A DNA stretch of 64,000 bases. Origin: Streptomyces sp. ATexAB-D23. Lineage in GTDB: Bacteria > Actinomycetota > Actinomycetes > Streptomycetales > Streptomycetaceae. Shown piece after piece: positions 23,991 to 33,400 of this stretch; the first letter of the stretch is position 1; each line of letters begins with the position of its first letter. The translations under genes were made by a program, and so were the position numbers. The stretch is taken from contig NZ_KB892010.1 of assembly GCF_000373645.1 (NCBI RefSeq), positions 94,954 through 158,953 of the forward strand, read 5' to 3'. Below the pieces are notes generated by a model. That model was not told the origin of the DNA. It ran no database searches and saw only the letters and a program-made list of their open reading frames with translations.

Positions 23991-25226
23991 TCAGTGGGAC
24001 CCACTTCCGGTGAAGACGAGTGAGACGTTCTGTCCGCCGAAGCCGAAGGAATTGCTGAGCACGGCCTCCTGGGGCACGTCCCGTCGCTCTGTGACGACAT
24101 CCAGATCGATGTCGGGGCCGACTCCGGCCGTGGTGAGGTTGCGGGTCGGCGGGATGACGCCGTGCTCCACGCTGAGGACCGCGATGAGCGCTTCGATCGC
24201 GCCCGCCGCGCCGAAGAGATGGCCGAGCGCCGCCTTGGGGGCTGTCACGGTGGCGTGGCCGAAGATCTCGCCGATCGCGTGGGCCTCGGCGACGTCGCCG
24301 ACCGGGGTTCCGGTGGCGTGGGCGTTGATGTGGCTGATCCGCTCGGCAGCCAGACCGGCTTGCGTCAGGGCCTTGCGCATCGCCGAGACCTGGCCGTGGC
24401 CGTCGGGAGCGGGCGCCGTGATGTGGTGGGCGTCGGCGGCGATGCCGGCGCCCGCGAGCACCGCGCGGACGCGGGCGCCCCGGGCGCCGGCGTGCTCGGC
24501 GCTTTCGAGCACCATGACGGCCGCGCCCTCGCTGAGGACGAATCCGCTGCGGTCCGCGGCGAACGGCCGGGAGGCCGAAGCGGGTTCCGCGGTGTGCCGT
24601 GACAGCGCTTGGGCCTGGGTGAAGCCGGCGACGGTGATCGGGGTGATGGCGGCCTCGGTCCCGCCCGCGATGACGATGTCCGCCTCTCCGGCGCGGATGA
24701 GCCTGGCGGCCAGGGCGATGGCTTCGGCGCCGGAGGAGCACGCGGAGACGGGCGTGTAGGTCCCGGCCCGTGCCCCGAATTCGATGCTGATCAGCGCCGC
24801 CGCCGCGTTGGGCATGAGCATGGGGACCGTACGGGGTGAGACGCGCCGGGGCCCGGACGCCTCCAGTACGTCGTCCTCCTTCAGCAGCGTACGTACGCCA
24901 CCGATGCCCGTGCCGATCGCCGATGCGAGGCGGTCGGGGTCCACCTCCGGGGTGCCGGCATCGGCCCAGGCTTCGGCCGCGGCGGCCAGGGCCGCCTGCT
25001 GCGAGCGGTCGAGCCGCCTGGCCCGTACCGGCGGCAGCAGCCCGGCGGGGTCGGTCGCCATCGTCCCCCCGAGGACATCGGGAAGGCCGACACGCTCGTG
25101 ACCAGGCAGAACGCCGCCGCGGATGCCGGATTCGCCGGCAAGCAGGGCGTCCCAGGTGGACGCCACGTCTGCCCCGAGCGGTGTGATCGCGCCGAGTCCG
25201 GTCACGACGACTTCAGTCCGGTGCAT
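23991..25226 (-). CDS. Beta-ketoacyl-ACP synthase (FabF-like), orphan
   Basis: 411-residue type II ketosynthase of the KAS-II type. It catalyses decarboxylative condensation of malonyl-ACP with an acyl chain. The Cys-His-His triad is at C163 ('SACSSG'), H303 ('NAHATGTPVGD') and H336 ('ALGHLFGAAG'), with the conserved K331. The thiolase fold is full length. The ATG at 25226 has GAAAGG upstream. No acyl carrier protein, malonyl transferase or reductase lies nearby, so it is not the housekeeping fab locus; it is probably an inducible fatty-acid or polyketide-type enzyme controlled by the adjacent TetR protein. Confidence 0.92.
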   Translation of the reverse strand: MHRTEVVVTGLGAITPLGADVASTWDALLAGESGIRGGVLPGHERVGLPDVLGGTMATDPAGLLPPVRARRLDRSQQAALAAAAEAWADAGTPEVDPDRLASAIGTGIGGVRTLLKEDDVLEASGPRRVSPRTVPMLMPNAAAALISIEFGARAGTYTPVSACSSGAEAIALAARLIRAGEADIVIAGGTEAAITPITVAGFTQAQALSRHTAEPASASRPFAADRSGFVLSEGAAVMVLESAEHAGARGARVRAVLAGAGIAADAHHITAPAPDGHGQVSAMRKALTQAGLAAERISHINAHATGTPVGDVAEAHAIGEIFGHATVTAPKAALGHLFGAAGAIEALIAVLSVEHGVIPPTRNLTTAGVGPDIDLDVVTERRDVPQEAVLSNSFGFGGQNVSLVFTGSGSH

Positions 25227-25241
25227 GCCCTTCAACCTTTC

Positions 25242-25284
25242 TTGTATGCGATACAAGAGAACGGCTTTGTTGTATCACATACAA
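25242..25284. promoter_or_regulatory. Two TetR operators between ketosynthase and repressor genes
   Basis: TTGTATGCGATACAA (25242-25256) and TTGTATCACATACAA (25270-25284) are two copies of TTGTAT-N3-ATACAA, centres 28 bp apart, between divergent genes. The second overlaps a TACAAT -10 (25280-25285) positioned 7 bases before the TetR GTG; the first is 15 bp before the ketosynthase start. Confidence 0.82.
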
Positions 25285-25291
25285 TTCGAGG

Positions 25292-25909
25292 GTGGCGAAG
25301 AAGCGAACCGAAGCCCGACCGACATCCGCTCCGTCGCGTGACCGCGGTCGCACGACGAGGCGCCGGCTGATCGAGGCAACCGCACAGCTCTGCAAGGAGC
25401 GCCCCGGGGCCGAGGTGAGCGTCGCGGAGATCGCGAACGCGGCGGGTGCCTTCCCCAACCAGGTCACGTACCACTTCGGCTCCAAGGACTCGCTGCTCGT
25501 GCACGCCGCGTTCCTCGGCCTGCTGCACGACGCCCGACGGATCGAGCGCATCGGCCGCCAGGCCCCTGACGCGGCGACATTTCGGCGCAACATCGCCCGC
25601 GCCGTACTGGCCATGCCCTCGCTCCCGTCGGTCGCGCGCGCACTCGCCGCCGGGATCTCCAAGCCCGAACTGGCCCCCGTGGTCGACCAGCACCTCCAGC
25701 TGCTGTTCCGGCAGTCCGAGCGCTTCGTGAGCCGGCTCATCGACGGGCGGGGCTGGCAGGCCCGGCGACCGCTCGATGTGGAGGCCAGGACGTTCTGGAG
25801 CACCGCGCTCGGCGCGGTGCTGCTCGTCCGCGCCGGGGCGCACGGGACCGTCGCCGACCTCGACCTCGCCGGAGCACTGACCATCCACGACGATCCCGGG
25901 CCCGGCTGA
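25292..25909 (+). CDS. TetR family transcriptional regulator
   Basis: 205-residue repressor: N-terminal TetR HTH (~20-66, 'SVAEIANAAGAFPNQVTYHF'), then a helical ligand-binding domain with a C-terminal TetR_C-like end. Start is GTG at 25292. There is no usable ribosome-binding site, but a TACAAT -10 ends 6 bases earlier, so a leaderless transcript starting at the GTG is likely. Divergent from the ketosynthase gene with two perfect operator copies between them. Autorepression plus repression of the ketosynthase is expected. Confidence 0.9.
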   Translation: MAKKRTEARPTSAPSRDRGRTTRRRLIEATAQLCKERPGAEVSVAEIANAAGAFPNQVTYHFGSKDSLLVHAAFLGLLHDARRIERIGRQAPDAATFRRNIARAVLAMPSLPSVARALAAGISKPELAPVVDQHLQLLFRQSERFVSRLIDGRGWQARRPLDVEARTFWSTALGAVLLVRAGAHGTVADLDLAGALTIHDDPGPG

Positions 25910-26467
25910 CTCTGCGCAGGGGGCGGGCGGACCTTCGGCACGTCGAACCCGGCGGGCCCGGTGAACCCGGCGCTGGCCGAGGGCGCCGTGGGGCGCCGGG
26001 CTAGCATGGGTGGTGGCTCGTTCTTCGGGACGGGTGGTGCGCCGGGAAGTCTGGTCGGCAGTTCTGTCGTCGTGCCCGGGAAGGCGTGCCATGCCCCTGC
26101 CGTTTCCTGTCCGCCCGCGTGGCTGTGAAGCCGTCCGGCCGCGTGGCTGTGAAGCCGTCCGGCCGCGTGGTGAGCTGAACCGTCGTACGGCCGGCCGCGT
26201 GTGCGGGAAGCCGTCGAGCGGGCTCGCCGTCGGCCCTGACGTGCTTGAAGCGGACCTGCGCGGAGCCCCGTTCATCAACCCGGAGCAGAGCGCTGCCTCC
26301 CTCCGGGCGGAGCGACGCCCGCAGGCCGAGGGCCCGGTTCGTCGTCACGCACCGCACGTACCGCACGCCCCGCATTCTCGGTGTGCGCCGCAAGATCCGC
26401 CCGGAACGCCTTCTCGGCGCCCCTCTTCCCTTTGACCAGCAAATTCCGGCCGGACGAGAGTCGAGTC
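25910..26467. other. Gene-poor interval with tandem repeat
   Basis: About 560 bp without a convincing gene. Both strands hold open frames, but their composition is not coding-like (Arg/Pro/His-rich). It contains a 24-bp tandem repeat (listed separately) and the leader of the gene at 26468. It could be remnant sequence at the edge of the accessory region. Confidence 0.4.
26115..26170. repeat. 24-bp tandem repeat, 2.3 copies
   Basis: CCGCGTGGCTGTGAAGCCGT plus CCGG occurs at 26115-26138 and 26139-26162, and its first eight bases again at 26163-26170. The two full copies look identical. Confidence 0.8.
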
Positions 26468-26698
26468 ATGCCTGCGCAGCAGCCCTCCCCACCGCCTCAG
26501 GCCCTTGTCGAGCAGGTCCTGATCTGCTTCGACGCCTATACCCGGGCCCGGGGAGCGCGGGACAGTCTTCTGTCCGGCGGCCGGGTCTCCCCCCGGGAGG
26601 AACAGCGTGCCTTCGACGACCTTCGGCGGGTGATCGAGAAGCTCCGTGACGCGGACACGTCGGAGCTGTACGCGGACGAGACGGATGACAGGTCCTAG
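26468..26698 (+). CDS. Small hypothetical protein
   Basis: 76-residue acidic/charged helical protein ('QVLICFDAYTRARGARDSLL', 'RAFDDLRRVIEKLRDADTSE'), coding-like in composition, preceded by GGACGAGAG a little far from the ATG. I recognise no domain. Its TAG stop forms a CTAG palindrome shared with the TAG stop of the convergent regulator gene, so the two coding sequences overlap end to end by 4 bp. Confidence 0.6.
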   Translation: MPAQQPSPPPQALVEQVLICFDAYTRARGARDSLLSGGRVSPREEQRAFDDLRRVIEKLRDADTSELYADETDDRS

Positions 26699-27555
26699 TC
26701 CCGCGTGACGCCCATCTCCTGGGTTCCCACGACGGACAGCAGTTCCAGTTGCTCGGCTCCCGGGCTTCCGGGCGGGGCGGTGAACCACAGCAGGCGTTGG
26801 CGTCCGTCCTCGCTGAGGAGGTTGTAGCAGTCGAGTTCGATGACGCCGAGCATGGAGTGGACGATCCGCTTGTGGTCCATGCGGCGCACCGCGACGTCGT
26901 GGGTGTCCCAGAGGGCCGAGAACTCCGGGCTGCGGCGGCGCAGCACGGCGGTCATCTTCGTGACCTCCGCGTCCCGGCCGCGCCGGGCGGCCGCTGCCCT
27001 GAGATCGGCCACGAACACCCGGGAGTGCCGCGGGTGGTCCTCGCGCGGGTAGATCTCGCGCGCCCGCGGGTCGGTGAACCAGCGGTACACGAAGCTCGCC
27101 GCCGGGCCGCGGTGGGCCGGGGAGCTGCCGAGCAGGGTCCGGGCCAGGTCGTTCTCCACCAGGGTCTCGTGCAGGTCGGTGATGACGCGTGCGGGGGTGT
27201 TGGACAGCCGGTCCAGGAGTCCGAGGAGCGCGGGCTGCACATGTGCCGATGGCCCGTGTGCGGACGGCGGCACCAGCCGTTCGGCCAGGTGGAACAGGTG
27301 GTCGCGCTCGTCGCCGTTCAGGCGCAGGGCTCGGGCGAGGGCGGCCAGGGTCTGGGCCGACGGCTGCACCCCGTTCTTCGTGCTGCCGCGTTCCAGCTCG
27401 GTGTAGTAGTCGGCCGACAGCCCCGCCAGCTGGGCGACCTCCTCGCGGCGCAGCCCGGGGACGCGCCGGCGCGGGCCCTGGGGGAGACCGACCTCGGCGG
27501 GGCGGATGCGGTCGCGGCGCGTCCTGAGGAAGGCGCCGAGTTCTGGCAGGTTCAC
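26695..27555 (-). CDS. XRE regulator with MmyB-like ligand-binding domain
   Basis: 286-residue transcription factor: HTH at ~10-85 ('LRREEVAQLAGLSADYYTEL', 'ALARALRLNGDERDHLFHLA') and a C-terminal MmyB-like PAS-type domain (~105-275) with 'RVITDLHETLVENDLARTLL', 'SALWDTHDVAVR' and 'LLWFTAPPGSPGAEQL'. In S. coelicolor MmyB lies in the methylenomycin cluster, but relatives are mostly divergent from an SDR that they regulate, as here. GTG at 27555 chosen because the family's 'LGAFLRTRRDRI' start follows directly. Confidence 0.9.
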   Translation of the reverse strand: MNLPELGAFLRTRRDRIRPAEVGLPQGPRRRVPGLRREEVAQLAGLSADYYTELERGSTKNGVQPSAQTLAALARALRLNGDERDHLFHLAERLVPPSAHGPSAHVQPALLGLLDRLSNTPARVITDLHETLVENDLARTLLGSSPAHRGPAASFVYRWFTDPRAREIYPREDHPRHSRVFVADLRAAAARRGRDAEVTKMTAVLRRRSPEFSALWDTHDVAVRRMDHKRIVHSMLGVIELDCYNLLSEDGRQRLLWFTAPPGSPGAEQLELLSVVGTQEMGVTRD

Positions 27556-27585
27556 CCCTCCATCGTCCCTCGTACGCCGGAGCGC

Positions 27586-27626
27586 AGCCAGGGGGTGGCA
27601 TCCCCCGGGTGGACGCAGCCCTGGCT
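27586..27626. promoter_or_regulatory. Candidate MmyB-type operator region
   Basis: AGCCAGGG (27586-27593) and CCCTGGCT (27619-27626) are exact complements 25 bp apart; between them GGGGG-TGGCAT-CCCCC forms a second dyad (27591-27606). It lies 31 bp before the regulator start and about 90 bp before the SDR, a likely shared control site. Confidence 0.4.
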
Positions 27627-27713
27627 GGGGTCGGGGAACCGGCGGATCGTGGAGGAGACAGCGGGGCAACGGAGAGCCGGCGGCCCCGCCCCCACTCACC
27701 ACAGGAGTCAGCC

Positions 27714-28496
27714 ATGCCCACCCCCACTCCCTTCGAAGGGACCGCCGCCTCGGCCCAGCCCTCCGCCTCACCCCGTGTCGCAATCGTCACCGGCGGCTCG
27801 CGCGGTATCGGCCGCCGTACCGTCAGCCGGCTGGCCGCCGACGGGTACGCCGTCGTGGTCGGCTACGCCGGCAACCGGGCCGAGGCCGAGGCAGCCGTGA
27901 AGGAGGCCGTCGCCGGTGGCGGCCGGGCGATCGCGGTACGCGCCGACGTCGCCGACGAACACGCGGTCGCGGCCCTGTTCGACACGGCCGAAGCGGAGTT
28001 CGGCGGGGTCGACGTCGTCGTCCACGCGGCCGGGCGGATGCACCTGGCACCGATCGCCGAGCTGGACCTGGCCGTCCTGGACGACCTGCTCCGCACCAAC
28101 GTCCGCGGCACGTTCGTCGTCGTCCAGCAGGCGGCCCGGCGGGTGCGCCCCGGCGGCGCGATCGTGACGTTCTCCACCTCCGTGGTGGGGCTCGCCTTCC
28201 CGGGCTACGGCGCGTACGCCGCCGGCAAGGGCGCGGTCGAGGCGCTGACGCTGATCCTGGCCCGGGAGCTGCGGGGCCGGGACGTCACCGCCAACACCGT
28301 CGCGCCCGGCCCCACGGCCACCGACCTCTTCCTCGACGGCAAGGACGAGGAGACCATCGCCCGCCTCGCCGCCCAGCCCCCGCTGGAGCGCCTCGGCACC
28401 CCGGCCGATATCGCCGAGGTCGTGGCGTTCCTGGCCGCACCGGCCGGCCACTGGATCAACGGACAGGTCATCCGCGCCAACGGCGGAATCATCTGA
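27714..28496 (+). CDS. Short-chain dehydrogenase/reductase
   Basis: 260-residue classical SDR: T-G-G-S-R-G-I-G cofactor motif near residues 26-33 after a ~20-residue polar extension, 'VVHAAGR' in the NAG position, S-x-x-x-G-x-x-F... with catalytic 'YGAYAAGKGAVEAL' (Y-x-x-x-K), and 'INGQVIRANGGII' tail. The H-A-A-G in place of N-A-G is a mild deviation also seen in relatives. ATG at 27714 has AGGAG. Divergent from the MmyB-type regulator that probably controls it; a tautomerase follows 50 bp later. Confidence 0.9.
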   Translation: MPTPTPFEGTAASAQPSASPRVAIVTGGSRGIGRRTVSRLAADGYAVVVGYAGNRAEAEAAVKEAVAGGGRAIAVRADVADEHAVAALFDTAEAEFGGVDVVVHAAGRMHLAPIAELDLAVLDDLLRTNVRGTFVVVQQAARRVRPGGAIVTFSTSVVGLAFPGYGAYAAGKGAVEALTLILARELRGRDVTANTVAPGPTATDLFLDGKDEETIARLAAQPPLERLGTPADIAEVVAFLAAPAGHWINGQVIRANGGII

Positions 28497-28546
28497 CCAC
28501 TGCCCGCAGGCACCCTTCACCCCACTGAGAAGAGGAACAACCAGCC

Positions 28547-28795
28547 ATGCCCTTCGCGAACTTCAAGGTCCCTGAGAACACCCTCACCCCGAAGCAGAAG
28601 CAGGAGATCGTCACCCGCACCACCGAGCTGTACGTCGAGCTCTACGGCGAACGCGCCCGCGACAACACCATGGTGCTGGTCGAAGAGGTCACCGACGGCG
28701 GCTGGGGCATCTCCGGCAACGTCCTGACCCTCGCCATGCTCAGCGAGACGACACCGGCCGACGTCAACGACCCCAACGACCCCAACGACGCCTGA
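28547..28795 (+). CDS. Tautomerase (4-oxalocrotonate tautomerase family)
   Basis: 82-residue 4-OT-type tautomerase. After removal of Met the protein starts with Pro, the catalytic general base of the family ('PFANFKVPENTLT'), followed by the usual helix 'KQEIVTRTTELYVELYG'. Lys/Arg for substrate binding is not obvious. The tail carries a DPN-type micro-repeat (VNDPNDPNDA). It is 50 bp downstream of the SDR, with AAGAGGA before the ATG, so likely the same transcript and the same MmyB-type control. Confidence 0.85.
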   Translation: MPFANFKVPENTLTPKQKQEIVTRTTELYVELYGERARDNTMVLVEEVTDGGWGISGNVLTLAMLSETTPADVNDPNDPNDA

Positions 28796-28949
28796 CCGCA
28801 CCCGCACCCGCCGGAAACGGTAGCCGCCGGCCGGGTCTTGGGCCCAGCCGACTACGATCTGCGCGGCTGCGCCCTCTCGGCATCGGGGGCCGACAGCCCG
28901 CCCCGTACGGGGGAGCCTTCACCTACGCGTGATGGAAGGACTTGCGGGT

Positions 28950-29636
28950 ATGACGTCAGCGCGCAGGGCAATTCGGGCAGGCGCAATACTGATGATCCTG
29001 CTGGGATGCCTGGCGGCGGCGTCCAATGTCTTTCCGCGGGGAGCTGACATGTCTGAGCTGCTGAGCGACCTGCGGAGCGGGCGGGCGACGGCGATGCATG
29101 TTGTTTACGTCTCTCCGATGGAAGTGCGGGCACGTTGGTCCGTCGGGCTCTTGGGTGACAAGGAACTCACCTACCATTCCGCGGAAACTCCCGGCAGTCC
29201 GGATGCGCAAGAGGAGTTCACCGACTTGATTCGGCTGCGCCTCGGCACCGCAGACGAAGGCGTGTCGCTCGACTCGGCCGATCCGCTGTCCAGCCTGGGC
29301 GGACTTTCCATCCTGGTCCCCATTCTCTATTGGCGGTTCATCGCGCTGGCATGGCTCAAGTGGGCTGTTCTGCTTGCCTTTCTCATCGTTCTCACGGATA
29401 TCTGCATGAGAGGTTCTCTGCGCGCCGTCAGCGCCGGCTACTGGCTCGCAGCCTGCGTGCTTCTTGGCTCGGGTGTGCCGGCCTACCTCTGGTCCGAGCC
29501 GTCCTCCCTGAGGCGGGAGAGCGGCACGGGCGTGGCCGCTGTTGCCGGAATCTCTGGATGGGGTGTCGTCGTGAGAACGCTGGGTTGGTTCGGGGGCGTG
29601 GCGCTTCTCGGGGTGGCGGTACTGGCGTTGCGTTGA
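28950..29636 (+). CDS. Multi-pass membrane protein, unknown
   Basis: 228-residue protein I do not recognise. Hydrophobic segments: one N-terminal (~8-26, 'AGAILMILLGCLAAAS'), two or three adjacent in the middle (~120-165, around 'ILVPILYWRFIALAWLKW'), and a C-terminal pair ending at the terminus ('WFGGVALLGVAVLALR'). Residues ~35-110 form a soluble extracytoplasmic loop with 'LLSDLRSGRATAMHVVYV'. The ATG at 28950 has GGAAGGA 10 bases upstream; GTG 28929 and ATG 28932 in frame are alternatives. Base composition is slightly less GC-rich than neighbours. Confidence 0.65.
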   Translation: MTSARRAIRAGAILMILLGCLAAASNVFPRGADMSELLSDLRSGRATAMHVVYVSPMEVRARWSVGLLGDKELTYHSAETPGSPDAQEEFTDLIRLRLGTADEGVSLDSADPLSSLGGLSILVPILYWRFIALAWLKWAVLLAFLIVLTDICMRGSLRAVSAGYWLAACVLLGSGVPAYLWSEPSSLRRESGTGVAAVAGISGWGVVVRTLGWFGGVALLGVAVLALR

Positions 29637-29918
29637 CTCCGAGAGAGGAAGGAATGAGCCATGAACCCACCGGGGTTGCTGGGCCCTTGGGTCCTCATGG
29701 TGATGGGTCGGGAATCAAGTAGTTGATGCAAGAGGGTTCCTCTTCCGCGAACGAACCATCTTCCTGATGTCTGGAGGCCCGCGGGGAGGTGGGCGGGTGA
29801 CCGTGAGGCCCTGGCCGCGATCACCTCTGTAGCCGCATCGGGCTGCACGTGGCGGCAGCTCCTGCCGGTGTTCGGCCCGCGGAATCCCGCCCATCCGCTA
29901 CCGCGCGGCACCTGAAGC

Positions 29919-30422
29919 GTGCTGGTACGGTCGTTGACATTTGGGTGGCCCGGACGCGTAGAGGGCCCCAGACCTTGTGAGGCGGGGCAGTTGCGGTTGG
30001 CCTGTCGAGACTTCGGCCTGTCGGATCTGCCGCAGCGGGGCCTCACTCCGCATGAGGCTCCCGTGGAGGTGCTGCTTCTTGATATCGAGGCAGAGCTGTC
30101 AATCTGGGAACGAGGGCGGACGGCGTGGTCCGAGGGGCAGTTCCCCGTGGCCGAGTTGGCGTATCACGTGGCGCTCTGGCTCCAGCGTCCCCATGCCGGC
30201 CATGAGGACTTCGAGCTCGACTCGATGCAGGCTGAGACGGGGATGATCCGCATCGCGAACTCTGGTCAGGGCTGGCGGATCGGCTCCGTCGCCACGCCGG
30301 ACTTCTGGACCACGCCCGTGAGTTGGGATGTCCTCGTGTCAGAGATCAAGCACTTCCACCACTCGGTGCGCGAGGGCGTGGCCGCGATGGGCATAGACCC
30401 CGCCTTCATGCTGAGGCTCTGA
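29919..30422 (+). CDS. Hypothetical protein, DUF7878-like
   Basis: Up to 167 residues, soluble. The core 'VEVLLLDIEAELSIWERGRT', 'FPVAELAYHVALWLQ', 'DSMQAETGMIRIANSGQGWR' and 'WDVLVSEIKHFHHSVREGV' resembles the uncharacterised DUF7878 group found in actinobacterial accessory regions. The start is uncertain: GTG 29919 has little supporting signal, and GTG 30063 (GAGG upstream) would remove part of the domain. No neighbours share its direction closely; the 282 bp before it hold nothing I can name. Confidence 0.55.
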   Translation: MLVRSLTFGWPGRVEGPRPCEAGQLRLACRDFGLSDLPQRGLTPHEAPVEVLLLDIEAELSIWERGRTAWSEGQFPVAELAYHVALWLQRPHAGHEDFELDSMQAETGMIRIANSGQGWRIGSVATPDFWTTPVSWDVLVSEIKHFHHSVREGVAAMGIDPAFMLRL

Positions 30423-30496
30423 CCGCTACCGGGTCCAGCCCGCCCCGAGCACGACGTGTCAGGGAGCAGCCCTGCTGTCGAGTATTGAGGGTCCTC

Positions 30497-33400
30497 CTAC
30501 CGCGGTGGCAGCGCCGGTCGGCGGCGGTTCGGGGCTGTCTCGTACGTCGGTGGTGTGGCCGGGGGGTGGGCGGCCAGTAGGTCCAGGGCGATGCGGACCG
30601 CGTCGTCCAGGACCGCGTGGCGGCCCTCTGCCCAGTCCAGGGGGGTGCGCAGGGCCTCCTCGTCCGGTTCGACGCCGTGGTTCTCGACCGACCAGCCGTA
30701 CGTGTCGAACCACGCCGCGTTCATCGGGACCGTGATCACCGTGCCGTCGCCCAGGCGGTGGCGGCCGGTCATGCCGACCACGCCGCCCCAGGTGCGCTGG
30801 CCCACCACCGGGCCCAGTTTCAGCAGGCGGAACGCGGCGGTGATCATGTCGCCGTCGGAGGAGGTGGCCTCGTCGGCGAGGGCGACGACCGGGCCCCGGG
30901 GGGCGTTGGAGGCGTACGAGACGGGCTGGGCGTTGCGGGTCAAGTCCCAGCCGAGGATGGTGCGGGTGAGTTTCTCGACGACCAGCTCGCTGATGTGGCC
31001 GCCCGCGTTGCCCCGTACGTCCACGATCAGCGCCGGGCGGGAGACCTCCATGCGCAGGTCGCGGTTGAACTGGGCCCAGCCGGAGCCGCCCATGTCCGGG
31101 ATGTGGAGGTAGCCGCAGCGGCCGCCGCTCAGGCCCCGTACGACCTCGCGGCGCTTGGCGACCCAGTCCTGGTAGCGCAGCGGGCGCTCGTCGATGAGGG
31201 GGACGACCGCCACGCGGCGGGAGCGGCCCTGGCCCTCGGCCGGGCGGAAGGTCAGCTCGACCGTGGTGCCGCCCGCCGCGGCGAGCAGGGGGTAGGGGCC
31301 GGTGACCGGGTCGACCGGGCGGCCGTCCACATGGGTGAGGACCGCGCCCTCGCGGATGCCCGTACCGGCCAGCGGGGAGCGGGCCTTGGAGTCGGAGGAG
31401 TCGCCGGGGAGGATGCGCAGCAGGGTCCATTCGCCGTCGCGGCAGGCGAAGTTGGCGCCCAGCAGGCCGATCGCGCGCTGGTAGTGCGGCGGGCCCTCGT
31501 TGCGGCGGGCGGGGGAGACGTACGCGTGGGAGGTGCCCAGTTCGCCGAGGACTTCGCGCAGGAGGTCGGCGAACTCGTCGGGGGTGGCGACGCGTTCGAC
31601 CAGGGGGCGGTACTGGTCCAGGACCGCCGGCCAGTCGATGCCGCACATGTCCGGCTCCCAGAAGTAGGAGCGGATGATGCGGCCCGCCTCGTCGTACGCG
31701 CCCCGCCACTCCGCCGCCGGGTCCGCCTCGTGCAGGATGCGGCGCAGGTCCAGGTAGACGGTCGAGTCGAGGTCGCCGGGTTCCGTGGCGGGGACCGCGC
31801 GCAGTTCGCCGTCGTCCATGACGACCAGGCGGGAGGCGTCGCCGCTGACGGCGAACCAGTCGAGATGGCTGACCAGTTCGGTCTTCTTCGCCTTGGCGAT
31901 GCTGAAGTGCTCCAGGGTCGGCCGGCCGGACATGTCCGACGGGTTGGCGAAGGTCTCGCCGAGCGCCCCGGAGATCGGCCAGCGCAGCCACACCAGCCCC
32001 CCGCCGCTGACCGGGTGCAGCGCCGAGTACTTGGACGCGGAGACCGGGAAGGGCGTGACCCGGCTCTCCAGGCCCTCGAACTCGACGGTGACCGTCGAGC
32101 CCTCGGCCGCCCCGGCCTCGGCGGTGTCGATGGGGTCGAGGCCGCCCGCCGCCGGCCGGCCGTCGGGGAGCAGGGCGAAGGGGGACGGGGTCGCCGAGGA
32201 GAGCGGGACCAGGTAGGGGCGGCAGCCGAGCGGGAAGGACAGGTCGCCGGTGTGCACGTCGTACACCGGATCGAAGCCGCGCCAGGACAGGAACGCGAGA
32301 TAGCGGCCGTCGCCCGTGAAGACCGGGTTCTCGTCCTCGAAGCGGCCGTTGGTGACGTCCACGATCGCGGGGTCGCCGGGGCCCAGGATGCGGGCCAGCT
32401 TGATCTTGCGCAGCGAGCGGCCGATGCCGGGGTGCGACCAGGTCAGCCAGGCGCCGTCCGGGGAGAAGGCGAGGTCGCGCACCGGGCCGTTGACGGAGCG
32501 GATCAGCTCGGCCGGCTCGCCGGTCGACGTCTCCTCGTCGGTGTCCAGGAGGAGCAGGCGGCCGTCGTGCGAGGCGATGGCGAGGCGTTCGCCGTCCGGG
32601 TCGGCGACCAGCTCCTGGACCCGGCCGATCAGGCCGGAGGCGAGGCGGCGCGTCGGGCGGTCGCCGCTGGCGCGCGGCAGCTGGGCGATCTCGATCGCGT
32701 CCTCGCCCTCCGCGTCGGTGACGTACGCGACCTGGCCGCCGCTGCCCAGCATCTCCGGCAGCCGCACCCGGACGCCGGGGGTGTCGGAGATGGTGCGGGC
32801 GGGCCCGTCGCGGTGCGTGAGCCAGTACAGGCTGCCGCGTACCGACACGGCGCTCGCCCGGCCGGTCTCGTCCACGGACAGGGCGTCCACGTTGCTCGCG
32901 GCCGGGACCTGGTACGTACGCCGTCCGGCGCGCGGGCCGCCGAGGCGGACCTCCAGCCTGCGGGGTACGGCGTCGGGCGTCTCCAGGTCGTCCACGAGCC
33001 ACAGCTCGCCCGCGCACTGGTAGACCACGCGCCGCCCGTCGCTCGACGCGTGCCGCGCGTAGAACGCGTCGTGGTCGGTGTGCCGGCGCAGTCCGGAGCC
33101 GTCGGGGCGGCATGAGTAGAGGTTGCCGACGCCCTCGTGGTCGGAGAGGAACGCGATCCGGCCGCCGACGAACATGGGGGAGTCCAGGTGCCCGCCGATG
33201 TCCGGGAGCAGCCGCTCGCCGTGCAGCCAGAGCCGTCCCGTCGCCCCGCCCCGGTAGCGCTTCCAGGCGGCCGGTTCGTGCGGCGGGGTGCCGGTGAGGA
33301 GCAGGGTGCGGCGCTCGCCGTCGATGTCGGCGACGGCGATGTCCGAGACGGGGCCCCAGGGCAGTTTGCCGCCGGGGCTGCCGTCGGTGGGGACGCTGTA

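Noticed and set aside
23991..25909. Start of a polyketide or fatty acid gene cluster
   Set aside because: The ketosynthase has no ACP, chain-length factor, reductase or transferase partners nearby; it is an orphan with its TetR.
26115..26170. Possible CRISPR-like repeat
   Set aside because: Only 2.3 adjacent copies with no spacers.
26001..26393. 130-codon minus frame through the tandem repeat
   Set aside because: Arg/His-rich, no motif, and includes the 24-bp repeat; not gene-like.
9155..26467. Integrative element with att sites and integrase
   Set aside because: No integrase, relaxase or tRNA-overlapping direct repeats were seen, so a mobile element boundary cannot be claimed.
30617..33115. 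832-codon plus-strand frame opposite the tricorn gene
   Set aside because: Antisense shadow of the tricorn-type protease; no recognisable motif.
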